From M55B165 sp964423265 (lineage in GTDB: Bacteria; Actinomycetota; Humimicrobiia; Humimicrobiales; Humimicrobiaceae), in assembly GCA_964423265.1 (NCBI GenBank), contig CAYREF010000003.1, forward strand, positions 1 through 64,000: a DNA stretch of 64,000 nucleotides, written 5' to 3'. A program made the position numbers and the translations under genes. The notes beneath the pieces were generated by a model that saw only the letters and a list, made by a program, of their open reading frames with translations, was not told the origin of the DNA and searched no databases. Below are positions 44,031 through 53,401 of this stretch, one piece after another; the stretch's first letter is position 1, and each line of letters begins with the position of its first letter.

Positions 44031-44428
44031 GAATATTAGGCTTAGATATTGGTGATAAGAGGGTAGGCTTAGCAATAACTGATAAGAACAGCCAAGTGGC
44101 TTCTCCGCTGATGGTGCTTGAGAATAATGAAAACATAAAAGAAAATATTAAAAAAATTATTAAAGCCTATGACATCAGAAAGATTGTTGTGGGTATACCT
44201 TACAATCTCAAGGGACAAACAGGCCACCAGGCTAAGAAGACGCTTAACTTCATAGATTTAAATTTGTCAGATTTGGGAATTGAAATTATAAAAGCGGACG
44301 AAAGATTTACCTCAAAGATTCCTAAAAATCAGTTGCAACATCTTGACAAGAGTGTAATAGATAAGTATTCTGCCTGTATCCTATTAAATGATTATTTAAC
44401 CAAAAAATTAAACAATGAAAAAAATTAA
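44027..44428 (+). CDS. ruvX: Holliday junction resolvase-like RuvX/YqgF
   Basis: The 133-residue RNase H-like protein has GLDIGDKRVGLAITD at the start (first aspartate), VVGIPYNLKGQTGHQ, and DERFTS (catalytic Asp-Glu). YqgF proteins act in 16S rRNA 5' processing in E. coli and may resolve DNA junctions. It overlaps alaS by 4 bases and mltG by 14, the standard alaS-ruvX-mltG order. Confidence 0.94.
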   Translation: MRILGLDIGDKRVGLAITDKNSQVASPLMVLENNENIKENIKKIIKAYDIRKIVVGIPYNLKGQTGHQAKKTLNFIDLNLSDLGIEIIKADERFTSKIPKNQLQHLDKSVIDKYSACILLNDYLTKKLNNEKN

Positions 44429-45416
44429 AATAATACCCTTGGTGTTAATAATAATTTTTATTATTTCTTCCTGCAGCAACCTTTCCGGCAACAGCATCCA
44501 GGAAAATAATATTGAGGAAGGTATAATGGTAGAAGTGGAAATAAGGGAAGGGGCAAGCCTGGCTGAAATTGCAGATTTGCTGGAAGAAAAAGGAGTCGTT
44601 GAAAGTGGCTTTGTATTCAGGTTATATGTTCAGCAAAAAGGCAAAGAAAAGGAGCTGCTGCCAGGAAAGTATAATTTAGAGACAGGCTCTGAGATGGAAG
44701 ATGTGCTAAATATAATTTCATCAGGACCCAAAATTATAACCTATAAGCTTGCAATACCTGAAGGCTACATAGCAGAGCAGGTAAAGGAGAAGATAGTTGA
44801 AAAATTGCCTTTTATAGATTATCCGGAGGTTAATAATGCTTTAAGTGTAAGCAATTATAGTTATCCATTTTTACAAGGTATAGAAAGCCTGGAGGGATTC
44901 CTGTTTCCAAAAACTTATGAAGTAACTGCCAAATATGAGGCCGGAGACATTATTGAAATGATGCTCAACCAGTACCAGCATGAAACAAGTGCTCTGGATT
45001 ATTCATTTGCCCAGGAAAATGACTTATCTCCATATGATATTTTAAAGATTGCCTCACTTATTGAAAGAGAAGCATATATTCCAGAGGAGCGCGAGCTTAT
45101 TTCTGCTGTAATCCATAATAGGCTGGATATCGGCATGCCTTTAGAAATTGATGCCACTGTTAGGTATGCTCTAGATAAGTGGGATAAAGACTTGACTAAA
45201 TCAGACCTTGAATATGATTCCAAGTATAATACAAGAATTTATCCAGGTCTTACACCTACACCCATTTGCAACCCAGGAGCTGCTTCCATTGAGGCAGCCC
45301 TAAATCCTGCAGAGGTGGACTACCTTTATTTTGTAGTAACAGATGAGGAAAAACATACGCATTCTTTTTCAAACACATTAGAAGAACATGAGCAACTTAC
45401 CAATAACCAAAAATGA
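44415..45416 (+). CDS. mltG: endolytic murein transglycosylase MltG (predicted lipoprotein)
   Basis: MltG cuts nascent glycan strands to end peptidoglycan polymerisation. The 333-residue protein has the LysM-like region (VEIREGASLAEIADLLEEKGVV), LEGFLFPKTYEV, the catalytic glutamate in ASLIEREAYIPEERELISAVIHNRL, and a C-terminal NPGAASIEAALNPA. The N-terminus (about residues 1-20) ends in IISSC, a good lipobox, so it may be lipid-anchored rather than held by a membrane helix as in E. coli. Confidence 0.93.
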   Translation: MKKIKIIPLVLIIIFIISSCSNLSGNSIQENNIEEGIMVEVEIREGASLAEIADLLEEKGVVESGFVFRLYVQQKGKEKELLPGKYNLETGSEMEDVLNIISSGPKIITYKLAIPEGYIAEQVKEKIVEKLPFIDYPEVNNALSVSNYSYPFLQGIESLEGFLFPKTYEVTAKYEAGDIIEMMLNQYQHETSALDYSFAQENDLSPYDILKIASLIEREAYIPEERELISAVIHNRLDIGMPLEIDATVRYALDKWDKDLTKSDLEYDSKYNTRIYPGLTPTPICNPGAASIEAALNPAEVDYLYFVVTDEEKHTHSFSNTLEEHEQLTNNQK

Positions 45417-46023
45417 TATTGTAAAGGAATATTTGGAAGAAAAAAAATTCCTAGGGGAATTCAGAAATGATGCAGAATTGAAAAAAATTCCCATTATTAG
45501 TGATGCAGTAGGTCAGTTCCTGAGTTTTTTTTGCATCCTAAATAAGCCAGACTCTATTTTAGAGATAGGTTGCGGGATAGGATATTCTTCGTATTTTTTA
45601 TTAAAAAACACTCCAAGGGCAAACTATATTGGTATTGACTTAAACAAGGAGAGGGCAAAAATTGCTAAACGGAAGTTAAAACAACTTTTTCCGGGAAAAA
45701 GAATAAAAATTTTAACCGGGGATGCAATCAAAAAAGTAAAAGAACTTGACTGTCAAGCAGATTTAGTTTTTATAGATGGAGCAAAGCATGAGTATCCAGA
45801 TTATTTAAAAAGCCTTTTGGGTAAGGTTAGAAGGCATGGCTATATAATTGCCGATAATGTACTCTACAAAAACAAGGTGTTAAGCAAAAAAAAAGATTCA
45901 CATGATACTAATAGTGTAGAAGGTATTAGGGAATATATTATGCTGGCTTCAAATAAGAATAATTTCAAAACATATTTTTTTGATATTAATGATGGGATAT
46001 CCGTATCTGAGGTGTTGATTTAA
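45388..46023 (+). CDS. trmR: tRNA 5-hydroxyuridine methyltransferase TrmR-like O-methyltransferase
   Basis: This is a class I SAM-dependent O-methyltransferase of 211 residues with SILEIGCGIGYSSYFL (SAM loop, about residues 50-66), YIGIDLNKE, LVFIDGAKHEYPDYL and IIADNVLYKNKV. The order mltG-methyltransferase-U32 peptidase matches B. subtilis yrrL-yrrM-yrrN/O, where YrrM (TrmR) methylates 5-hydroxyuridine at tRNA wobble position 34. It overlaps mltG by 29 bases. Specific function is inferred from synteny. Confidence 0.78.
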   Translation: MSNLPITKNDIVKEYLEEKKFLGEFRNDAELKKIPIISDAVGQFLSFFCILNKPDSILEIGCGIGYSSYFLLKNTPRANYIGIDLNKERAKIAKRKLKQLFPGKRIKILTGDAIKKVKELDCQADLVFIDGAKHEYPDYLKSLLGKVRRHGYIIADNVLYKNKVLSKKKDSHDTNSVEGIREYIMLASNKNNFKTYFFDINDGISVSEVLI

Positions 46024-47249
46024 TGCAGGGGTTTAAGGTACCTGAACTACTTGTACCTGCAAATAACTTAAATGTGTTAAAGTACGCTGTACAATATGGG
46101 GCTGATGCAGTTTATGTGGGTGGTAAAAAATTTAATTTAAGGAGCGTTAGGGGTAATTTTACAGTAGAACAATTAAAAGAAGGGGTAGAATATGCCCATA
46201 AAAATGGTGTTAAGCTTTATCTTACTTTAAATTCAGTATTATTTGAAGATGAAACAGAAGAGCTCAAAAATTATATTGGCCAGATAAGGGATATAGGTAT
46301 AGATGCAGTAATAATAGCGGACCTAGGTATATTCAGCATAATCCAGAAGCATTGGCCAGGTGTAAAGATAAATATAAGTACCCAGGTTAACACAACCAAT
46401 AGCCGTGCTGTTAATTTCTGGAAACAACTGGGGGCTAGCAGAGTTAATATTGCCAGGGAGGTTAAGTTTAAAGACCTTAAGGAAATTAAGGAAAAAACTG
46501 GCATTGAAATTGAAGTGTTTACACATGGGGCTTTGTGCATCTCTTATTCTGGCAGGTGCATGCTTAGCAAGTATATGGTGGGGCGTGATGCCAATAGGGG
46601 GAAATGTGCCCATAGCTGCAGGTGGAAATATTATCTTATGGAAGAGGAGAGGCCTAACCTTTTTTTTCAAATTGAACAAAACAAAAAGGGTACCTATATT
46701 TATAATTCAAGGGATTTATGCCTCTTGCCGAGGTTAGAAGAGGTGGCAAGAATAAAAATAGACAGTTTGAAAATTGAAGGCAGGATGAAAACAGAAAATT
46801 ATGTTGCTCTAACCACTTGGGTGTATAGGCGTGCCCTTGACTATTTAAAGGCAGGTAATTTTAACCAGGAAAAGATAAATTTTTTAATGGAAGAGCTGGA
46901 AAAATGCTCGCATAGGAATTTTACTTTAGGCTTTATGTTTTTGGAGGACCATAAGGAATTAGAGGACAATGAAAATGTGGGCTATATTAAAAAATATAGC
47001 TTTGTGGCCGTGTATAAAAGCTTTAGCGAGCATTTTAATGGGCCTGTCCTAAGAATTAAGAACCAGCTAAAAGTTGGAGAAACTTTAGATATTCTGCAAC
47101 CAGGAAAAGATCCGGTTAAAGTAAATATAGGGGAGATGGTAAAGGAAGAGAATAATGAACCGGTTGAAATTGCAAATCCTAATGATAGAATTATTATTCC
47201 AGGAATAGGAAATTTAGATAAATTCTCTATTTTTAGAATAAAAACTTAA
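46023..47249 (+). CDS. trhP: U32 family protein, tRNA hydroxylation protein TrhP-like
   Basis: The 408-residue U32 family protein has the start PELLVPANNLNVLKYAVQYGADAVYVGG, the U32 signature EVFTHGALCISYSGRCMLS, CAHSCRW and a later EGRMKTENYV. Four cysteines in CISYSGRC ... CAHSC fit the iron-sulfur ligands of TrhP proteins, which take part in forming 5-hydroxyuridine at wobble uridines. It overlaps the methyltransferase by one base, so the two likely perform successive steps of one tRNA modification. Confidence 0.85.
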   Translation: MQGFKVPELLVPANNLNVLKYAVQYGADAVYVGGKKFNLRSVRGNFTVEQLKEGVEYAHKNGVKLYLTLNSVLFEDETEELKNYIGQIRDIGIDAVIIADLGIFSIIQKHWPGVKINISTQVNTTNSRAVNFWKQLGASRVNIAREVKFKDLKEIKEKTGIEIEVFTHGALCISYSGRCMLSKYMVGRDANRGKCAHSCRWKYYLMEEERPNLFFQIEQNKKGTYIYNSRDLCLLPRLEEVARIKIDSLKIEGRMKTENYVALTTWVYRRALDYLKAGNFNQEKINFLMEELEKCSHRNFTLGFMFLEDHKELEDNENVGYIKKYSFVAVYKSFSEHFNGPVLRIKNQLKVGETLDILQPGKDPVKVNIGEMVKEENNEPVEIANPNDRIIIPGIGNLDKFSIFRIKT

Positions 47250-47297
47250 AATAATAATTTAGTTGAATCATTAATAAAAATATTTATAATTATAAAT

Positions 47298-47582
47298 ATG
47301 AGTAACTCTGTAAAAACATTTAAAATAGTTTTGGCTGGAAGAGTGCAAGGTGTAGGATTCAGGTATTTTACTGAATCAAGGGCAAGCAAGTATGCTATCA
47401 GGGGCCATGTAAGAAATAGGCCAGACGGAAAAGTAGAAATTGTTTGCCAGGGAAATAGCAAAGATCTTGACCAGTTTATAGAAGAGGTAAAAAAAGGACC
47501 TTCTTTTGCTGAGGTTGCTGATATCAATATAGAAAAGGTTGAAAACTCCAGAAATTATAATAGCTTTGAAATAAAATTTTGA
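47298..47582 (+). CDS. acyP: acylphosphatase
   Basis: The 94-residue acylphosphatase has GRVQGVGFRYF with the catalytic arginine (about residues 14-24), then HVRNRPDGKVEIVCQG with the catalytic asparagine, and the usual C-terminal strand. It hydrolyses acyl phosphates such as carbamoyl or acetyl phosphate. It is the stand-alone form of the domain found at the N-terminus of HypF. Its stop lies two bases before the aroE start. Confidence 0.93.
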   Translation: MSNSVKTFKIVLAGRVQGVGFRYFTESRASKYAIRGHVRNRPDGKVEIVCQGNSKDLDQFIEEVKKGPSFAEVADINIEKVENSRNYNSFEIKF

Positions 47583-47584
47583 AA

Positions 47585-48460
47585 ATGATTAATTCAAAGA
47601 CCAGGGTTGTGGCCCTTATAGGGTATCCTTCCAGGCATAGCTTATCTCCAATAATCCAAAATCACTTTATAAGCGAAAATAATAAGAATGCTGTCTATTT
47701 AGTGTTTGAATTTAAACCTGATAAATTTATTCAGTCTTTTAATGGTATAAAGAACCTAGGGTTTATGGGGCTAAATGTTACCATGCCCTACAAAATGGAA
47801 GTTTATAAGAGATGTACATATTTGGATGATACTGCAAGGGAAACCAGGTCTGTAAATACAGTTAAGTTTGTTGGTGGGGGAAAGATAGAAGGTTATAATA
47901 CTGATGTTTATGGTTTGCTGAAGTCTCTGGATGATTATGGATTTGGTTATAAGAGCAAAAATTGCCTGATACTTGGAGCAGGAGGAGCTGCCAGGAGCGC
48001 TGTTTTTGCTTTACTGGGTAGGCCGGTTAATACTATTTTCATATATAACCGGACAACCAAAAAAGCAAAGAAAGTAAAAAAATTATACAGAAAGCATGAT
48101 AGAGGCAAAATAGGGATAATCCGGGATTTAGGGGAAATAAATCCGGATAAGATAGATTTAATCATAAACTGTACTCCTGTGGGGATGGAGACAGGCGAAG
48201 GGTTAAAAGAAAAGCTTCCAGTACCCAGGAAATGGAACCTGCACGGCAAATTTATATTTGATATGGTTTATAATCCTGTTAATACCAACTTGGTTATGAA
48301 AGCTAAAAATGAAGACGCAAAGGTAATCAGCGGTTTGGATATGCTGGTTAACCAGGCTGCATTTTCTTTTAAGATATGGTTTAATATAAAAAAGGTTCCA
48401 CAAACATCTATGATTGCAGAGAAAATAAAAAAAATAATGCTCACTGGAGAAAAAATATGA
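47585..48460 (+). CDS. aroE: shikimate dehydrogenase AroE
   Basis: AroE reduces 3-dehydroshikimate with NADPH. The 291-residue protein has LIGYPSRHSLSPIIQN with the substrate serines, LNVTMPYKMEVYK with the catalytic lysine, NTDVYG, ILGAGGAARSAVFAL (NADPH loop), NRTTKKAKK and INCTPVGM. An in-frame TTG two codons upstream is possible. It is separated from the other aro genes by the pilus block. It overlaps pilT by 4 bases. Confidence 0.95.
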   Translation: MINSKTRVVALIGYPSRHSLSPIIQNHFISENNKNAVYLVFEFKPDKFIQSFNGIKNLGFMGLNVTMPYKMEVYKRCTYLDDTARETRSVNTVKFVGGGKIEGYNTDVYGLLKSLDDYGFGYKSKNCLILGAGGAARSAVFALLGRPVNTIFIYNRTTKKAKKVKKLYRKHDRGKIGIIRDLGEINPDKIDLIINCTPVGMETGEGLKEKLPVPRKWNLHGKFIFDMVYNPVNTNLVMKAKNEDAKVISGLDMLVNQAAFSFKIWFNIKKVPQTSMIAEKIKKIMLTGEKI

Positions 48461-49515
48461 ATTTAGATGATATTTTAAAGAGAGCGGCTGAAAGCAATGC
48501 TTCCGACCTCCATATGACAGTATACCTTCCACCCGTGTTAAGAATAAATGGGGCCTTGGAAAAGCTGGAAGATTTCCCTAAATTTGAGCCGGATAGCTTA
48601 AAAGAACTGCTCTATAGCATTTTAACTGAAAAAGAGAAAAAAAGGCTTGAAAATGATTTAGAACTTGATTTTTCTCATTCTATATCCGGAGTAGGCAGGT
48701 TTAGGTGTAATTACTATTTCCAGAGGGGCAGCCTCTCAGGGGCTTTTAGGGTTATAAGTACTGACATAAAGGCAATAGAAGAACTAAATTTACCCAAACA
48801 AATAGAGGAATTCTCTACCTATCCGAGGGGATTGGTCCTTGTTACAGGCCCCACGGGAAGTGGTAAATCTACCACTTTGGCATCTGTTATTGATTTAATA
48901 AATAAAAAAAGGTCGGAAAATATTATTACAGTTGAAGATCCCATAGAGTATTTACACAAGCACCAGAAAAGCATTATTGCCCAGCGGGAAGTAGGCAGTG
49001 ATACAAGATCATTTGCAAATGCCCTAAAATATGTGCTAAGGGAAGATCCAGACATTATATTAGTGGGCGAGATGAGGGACCTAGAAACAATCTCCAGTGC
49101 ATTGACTGCTGCTGAGACTGGACACCTTGTATTTTCTACTCTGCATACCCAGGATGCCCCACAAACTATTGACAGGATTATTGACATATTCCCAACCCAC
49201 CAGCAACAACAGATAAGAGTTCAATTGGCCGGAACCTTAAAAGCCATAATGGTCCAGCAGCTATTGCCAGCTTCAGACCATAATGGCAGGGTGCCTGCAG
49301 TAGAGCTAATGTTTACAACTGGCGCTATCAGGAACATGATAAGAGAAATGAAAACGCACCAGATATATTCTGCTATACAATCCGGTGGCAGGAGAGGCAT
49401 GGTTACCATGGACAGGTCTTTAGCTAATTTATACAGACAAGGCAAAATATCAAAAGATCTAGCCTTGGAGAAGTGCCATAACCTAGAAGAAATGAAGAGG
49501 ATGATAGGGGAATGA
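48457..49515 (+). CDS. pilT: type IV pilus retraction ATPase PilT
   Basis: The 352-residue secretion ATPase is of the PilT class: a short N-terminal PAS-like domain (ASDLHMTVYLPPVLRING), Walker A GPTGSGKSTTLASVI (near residue 130), Asp box VEDPIEY, Walker B DIILVGEMRD, His box HLVFSTLHTQDAP and a C-terminal AIRNMIRE. The short N-terminus and AIRNLIRE-like motif distinguish it from PilB. No PilB is encoded in the window. It is coupled to aroE and pilC by ATGA overlaps. Confidence 0.94.
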   Translation: MNLDDILKRAAESNASDLHMTVYLPPVLRINGALEKLEDFPKFEPDSLKELLYSILTEKEKKRLENDLELDFSHSISGVGRFRCNYYFQRGSLSGAFRVISTDIKAIEELNLPKQIEEFSTYPRGLVLVTGPTGSGKSTTLASVIDLINKKRSENIITVEDPIEYLHKHQKSIIAQREVGSDTRSFANALKYVLREDPDIILVGEMRDLETISSALTAAETGHLVFSTLHTQDAPQTIDRIIDIFPTHQQQQIRVQLAGTLKAIMVQQLLPASDHNGRVPAVELMFTTGAIRNMIREMKTHQIYSAIQSGGRRGMVTMDRSLANLYRQGKISKDLALEKCHNLEEMKRMIGE

Positions 49516-50732
49516 CTTTATATAGCTATAGGGTTAGAAATGAAAAAGGCGAGCTGATAGAGGATACCATTGATTCTCAAAATGAGGAAGCAGTAGCCTC
49601 AAGCCTCAGGGAAATGAATTATTACATAATTGATATAAAGGAAACAAGGCCAGCTTCCAAGGGATTTAGCATACAATTAAATTTATTTAACCGTATTAGG
49701 CCCAGGGACATATCAGTATTTACCAGGCAATTTTCTACTTTAATTTCATCAGGCATGTCTTTAATAGAATCGCTGGAAGTGTTAAGGGAACAGGCTAGCA
49801 ATGAACGTTTTGGTGAAATTCTACTGGATGTAAGGAGAAGTGTCGAGTCAGGGTTAACTTTATCAGAATCCCTGGCAAAGCACCCTAATATTTTTTCTAA
49901 TTTATACATAAGCATGGTAAGTGCTGGAGAAGCAGGTGGAGTTTTGGATGAAACCCTTGATAAATTAGCTATGTTTTTAGAGAAAGAAGAAAATATAAGG
50001 TTAAAGATCAGGAATAAAACTGCATATCCTAAATTTGTTCTGGGCTTTGCGGTATTTATAATGATTGTAATAATATTATTTATTGTTCCCACATTCCAGG
50101 GCATATATGAAGAATTAGGAGTTCAGCTTCCGGTATTAACCAGGATAATAATTTTTATAGGTGATTTATTTAAGAAATTCTATACTTATATAATTTTAGC
50201 CATACTGATTTTTGGCGGAAGATATGCTTTCAAAAAATATATAAATACCCCTCGGGGCAGGTATAATTTTGATAGTCTAAGGATTAAATTACCAAAAGTA
50301 GGGGGTATAATAAAAAAGATAGCTTTAGCCAGGTTTAGCAGGATATTAGGGACATTAATATCTGCAGGAATTCCCATACTAAGGAGTTTGGACATATTAA
50401 TGGGTGTATCCGGTAACAAAATAATTGACAATTCCATAGAAGAAATAAAGGAGGACATAAGTGAAGGTGAAGGTATGGCTGAACCAATGAAAAACCATGC
50501 CATTTTTACTCCCATGATGATACAAATGGTAAATGTTGGGGAAAAATCCGGGGCTCTTGATGATATTTTAAACAAGGTGGCAGATTTTTACGATGAAGAG
50601 GTAAGCAATTCAATTGAAACTGTAATAACAATTCTGGAACCGATTCTCTTATTAGTGGTAGCTGTAATGGTAGCAATTATAGTATTATCACTCTATCTCC
50701 CGCTTTTTAATGTATATCAATACATAAGTTAA
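49512..50732 (+). CDS. pilC: type IV pilus inner-membrane platform protein PilC
   Basis: The 406-residue GspF/PilC protein has two homologous cytoplasmic domains (FTRQFSTLISSGMSLIESLEVL and ARFSRILGTLISAGIPILRSLDIL), three membrane helices (about 165-190, 215-240, 375-400), and the conserved SMVSAGEAGGVLDETL and MVNVGEKSGALDDIL motifs. It anchors the ATPases to the pilus machine. Confidence 0.95.
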   Translation: MTLYSYRVRNEKGELIEDTIDSQNEEAVASSLREMNYYIIDIKETRPASKGFSIQLNLFNRIRPRDISVFTRQFSTLISSGMSLIESLEVLREQASNERFGEILLDVRRSVESGLTLSESLAKHPNIFSNLYISMVSAGEAGGVLDETLDKLAMFLEKEENIRLKIRNKTAYPKFVLGFAVFIMIVIILFIVPTFQGIYEELGVQLPVLTRIIIFIGDLFKKFYTYIILAILIFGGRYAFKKYINTPRGRYNFDSLRIKLPKVGGIIKKIALARFSRILGTLISAGIPILRSLDILMGVSGNKIIDNSIEEIKEDISEGEGMAEPMKNHAIFTPMMIQMVNVGEKSGALDDILNKVADFYDEEVSNSIETVITILEPILLLVVAVMVAIIVLSLYLPLFNVYQYIS

Positions 50733-50817
50733 TAAAAATTTAATATATATTTGTTGACAAAATCTATAATTATGTTAAATTAATATTGTAATATTTAATA
50801 AATAATATAATTAATAT

Positions 50818-50846
50818 TTGACTAATTATTATATATAATATATAAT
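50818..50846 (+). promoter_or_regulatory. strong candidate promoter for the major pilin
   Basis: TTGACT (50818-50823) and TATAAT (50841-50846) are spaced by 17 bases, 48 bases upstream of the pilin GTG. A second, weaker TTGACA at 50754 with TAAATT 16 bases later lies further upstream. The whole 160-base gap is over 85 percent AT. Confidence 0.6.
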
Positions 50847-50893
50847 TAAAACTTGTTAAAATGATAAAATTATTTTGAAACAAAGGAGGTCAT

Positions 50894-51328
50894 GTGAGAA
50901 GAATATATAATTATTTTAGAAGAGATGAAAAAGGTTTCACACTGGTAGAGCTTCTGATTGTAGTAATCATACTTGCAGTAATATCCGGAATTGCAGTACC
51001 AAGCTATCTGGCCTTAAGAAACAGGGCCAGGGAATCTGCAACTGAAAATGAGATGAGGAACATAGCAACAGCTGTAGAGATGTATGCAGCAGATAACAAT
51101 GGTAGCTATCCTACCTCTGCAGACGCTACAGCACTAGCTAGCGACATTAGTGCCTACATGGACAATATGCCAACGGCAGATGCTTGGGGCACAACCTATC
51201 AGTACACAAGTGCCGATGCCGATGGTAGCAGTTATACATTGGAAAGTTATGGTGTTGATAAAGATATTGACGGCGGCGACAACATAGTATTGACCGACGG
51301 GTCGTTTACAGAAACTGGCAGCTATTAA
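50894..51328 (+). CDS. pilA: major type IV pilin (GspG/PilA-like)
   Basis: The 144-residue prepilin has a short basic leader and the cleavage site DEKG|FTLVELLIVV after Gly14, with the conserved Glu5 of the mature protein. The remaining mature protein of about 130 residues has an N-terminal helix and a small globular domain with DNNGSYPTSADA and WGTTYQYTSADADG, closest to GspG-type pseudopilins. It starts at GTG 50894 after AAAGGAGG. Its own promoter and terminator suggest a high-level separate transcript. Confidence 0.92.
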   Translation: MRRIYNYFRRDEKGFTLVELLIVVIILAVISGIAVPSYLALRNRARESATENEMRNIATAVEMYAADNNGSYPTSADATALASDISAYMDNMPTADAWGTTYQYTSADADGSSYTLESYGVDKDIDGGDNIVLTDGSFTETGSY

Positions 51329-51362
51329 AAGCAATAACTACTAAATTAGTTTAAATTTGAAG

Positions 51363-51404
51363 TAAAGAGGCTTAACAAAAAATAAGCCTCTTTACTTATT
51401 TTTT
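51363..51404 (+). terminator. intrinsic terminator after the pilin gene
   Basis: TAAAGAGGCTTA and TAAGCCTCTTTA form a perfect 12-bp stem with an 8-base loop, followed by CTTATTTTTT. This is the clearest terminator in the window. The following 117 bases up to pilD are AT-rich with no distinct signal. Confidence 0.9.
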
Positions 51405-51521
51405 GACTATAAAAAAACAGTGTGTTAATATACAAAAGTACAAATAGTTATTTCCCTATATAGTAATAGAAAAGTATAAATATAGTAATTTAATATAGAA
51501 AATATATAATAGGATTGCAAA

Positions 51522-52274
51522 ATGAAAATCTTTCTATATATCCTATTTTTTTTGATTGGCCTTGTAATAGGAAGTTTTTTGAATGTCGTAATATATAGGA
51601 TCCCCCGGAAAAAATCTATTATAAATCCCCCCATTTCGGTTTGCCCTTACTGTGAGGCTAAAATTGCTTTTTATGATAATATCCCCATAATTTCATATCT
51701 AATCCTTAAAGGTCGGTGCAGGCATTGCAAGGCAAGGATTCCTGTAATTTATCCATTAATTGAATTGCTTACTGCTATGTTTTTTGTGGTTAGTTTTTAC
51801 TTTTTTGGCTTAAGCTTACCGTTTTTATCTGCGGTAATTTTTACTAGCGCATTAACTACTATATCAGCTATAGATATGCAGTTTAGGATAATTCCCAATA
51901 TAATTACCTGGCCGTTAACGGCTATTGGATTGGGCTTAAGTATAATAATAGATTTAGAGAACTGGTGGATGCCACTGGCATTCTCTGCAGGGGCTTTTGT
52001 TTTTATGCTCATAATCCATTTGATCTACCCTAAGGGGATGGGGATGGGGGATGTGAAACTGAGCATGATGATAGGGGCATTTTTGGTTAAGGCGGTTATA
52101 CCGGGATTGTTTTTTGGTTTTTTAGCGGGTTCTTTGTATGGGTTGGGTGCTATTATAGCCAGGAAGAAAAAATTCAAGCAGACAATACCATTTGGACCAT
52201 TTATAGCCATTGGTAGTATAATAGCATTGTATTGTGGTAATGATATTATAAGGTGGTATTTGGAATTTTTTTAA
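51522..52274 (+). CDS. pilD: prepilin peptidase (A24 family)
   Basis: PilD cleaves and N-methylates prepilins. The 250-residue membrane protein has GSFLNVVIYRIPR, the zinc-binding CPYC ... CRHC pairs (about residues 42-72), the first catalytic aspartate in AIDMQFRIIPN, and the second in GMGMGDVKLSMMIG. Several membrane helices follow. It would process the pilin just upstream and the three minor pilins downstream. Confidence 0.95.
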   Translation: MKIFLYILFFLIGLVIGSFLNVVIYRIPRKKSIINPPISVCPYCEAKIAFYDNIPIISYLILKGRCRHCKARIPVIYPLIELLTAMFFVVSFYFFGLSLPFLSAVIFTSALTTISAIDMQFRIIPNIITWPLTAIGLGLSIIIDLENWWMPLAFSAGAFVFMLIIHLIYPKGMGMGDVKLSMMIGAFLVKAVIPGLFFGFLAGSLYGLGAIIARKKKFKQTIPFGPFIAIGSIIALYCGNDIIRWYLEFF

Positions 52275-52288
52275 AAGGTTAGGTTAAT

Positions 52289-53401
52289 ATGGCAGTAATA
52301 GGAATGGATATAAGCTCAAACAGGATAGCTATAGCAGAAATATCTGGAAAACGCAATAATTTTTCAATAAATAATGCTGCAGTTTTTGATTTACCTGACT
52401 ATATTGTTGAAAAGGGAGAGATAAAAGATACAAGGGTATTTTCACAAAGCCTGAGGGATATTTGGAATTATTATAGGTTTTCCACAAATAAAGTATATAT
52501 TGGGATTACCAATCCTAAGGTTATAGCTAAAGAGATAAAGTTGCCTGTTACAGAAGAAGGTGAATTGGATTCTTCAATTAAATACCAGATTAATGAACTT
52601 GTTCCCATTGCTAAAAACAATATAAGCTATGATTATTTTATAATAGAAAAGGGCGATAATTTTTCAAGGGTAATGATTGCTGGTGCAGCAAAGAATGTAA
52701 TTGAGGGAATTGTGGAAGGTGTAAGGTTAGCAAAGCTTAGTCCGGTGGCTATGGACCTCAATTGCTTTTCCCTATACAGGCTTATAAATAATTTCTACCA
52801 GTTTTCAAAAGAAAAGGAAAATAATGCTTATTGCCTGGTAAACATAGGTAAAAGTAATACTATAATAGATATAGTAATGGATAATGAAATAAAGTTTCCC
52901 AGGTTTTCCAATATGGGATTAAAAAATTTCATGGAAAATATATCCAAAGAGTTGGACATAAATTATAAAAAGGCCGAGGATCTGCTATATGGGTTTGACT
53001 TTACCACAGAATTTGATGTCAAATTTGATAAAGGTTCCGAATATTTTGAAGAAAAGGTAGGCAATGAAAATATAAATGGTGCAGACATTAAAAAGAGTCA
53101 GGTAGTAAAAAAAATAGCAAACCAATTTGTAAGTGAAATAAACCGCTCGATTGATTTTTTCCTGCAGGAAAACCAGAATTACAGTATTGATAAAATTATT
53201 TTATGCGGGGATGTGCCAGAGAATTTTGAAGTATTTTTCGAGAGCCAAATAAACTATGACACGGAATTATTTGATATTGCCAAGAATTTTGATATAGAGA
53301 GTTTAACCCGGAGAAGGATTTACAAGGATAAGGATTTGAGCATGCTGGTAAATCACCTTGCTTTAGCAATTGGGATGGCTTTCAGGGGTTACAGGATATG
53401 A
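52289..53401 (+). CDS. pilM: type IV pilus assembly protein PilM
   Basis: The 370-residue actin-like ATPase of the pilus alignment complex has GMDISSNRIAIAEIS at the start (phosphate 1 loop), YQINELVPI, CLVNIGKSNTIIDIV (phosphate 2) and ILCGDVPEN in the adenosine region. It binds the cytoplasmic tail of PilN. It overlaps pilN by 4 bases. Confidence 0.92.
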   Translation: MAVIGMDISSNRIAIAEISGKRNNFSINNAAVFDLPDYIVEKGEIKDTRVFSQSLRDIWNYYRFSTNKVYIGITNPKVIAKEIKLPVTEEGELDSSIKYQINELVPIAKNNISYDYFIIEKGDNFSRVMIAGAAKNVIEGIVEGVRLAKLSPVAMDLNCFSLYRLINNFYQFSKEKENNAYCLVNIGKSNTIIDIVMDNEIKFPRFSNMGLKNFMENISKELDINYKKAEDLLYGFDFTTEFDVKFDKGSEYFEEKVGNENINGADIKKSQVVKKIANQFVSEINRSIDFFLQENQNYSIDKIILCGDVPENFEVFFESQINYDTELFDIAKNFDIESLTRRRIYKDKDLSMLVNHLALAIGMAFRGYRI

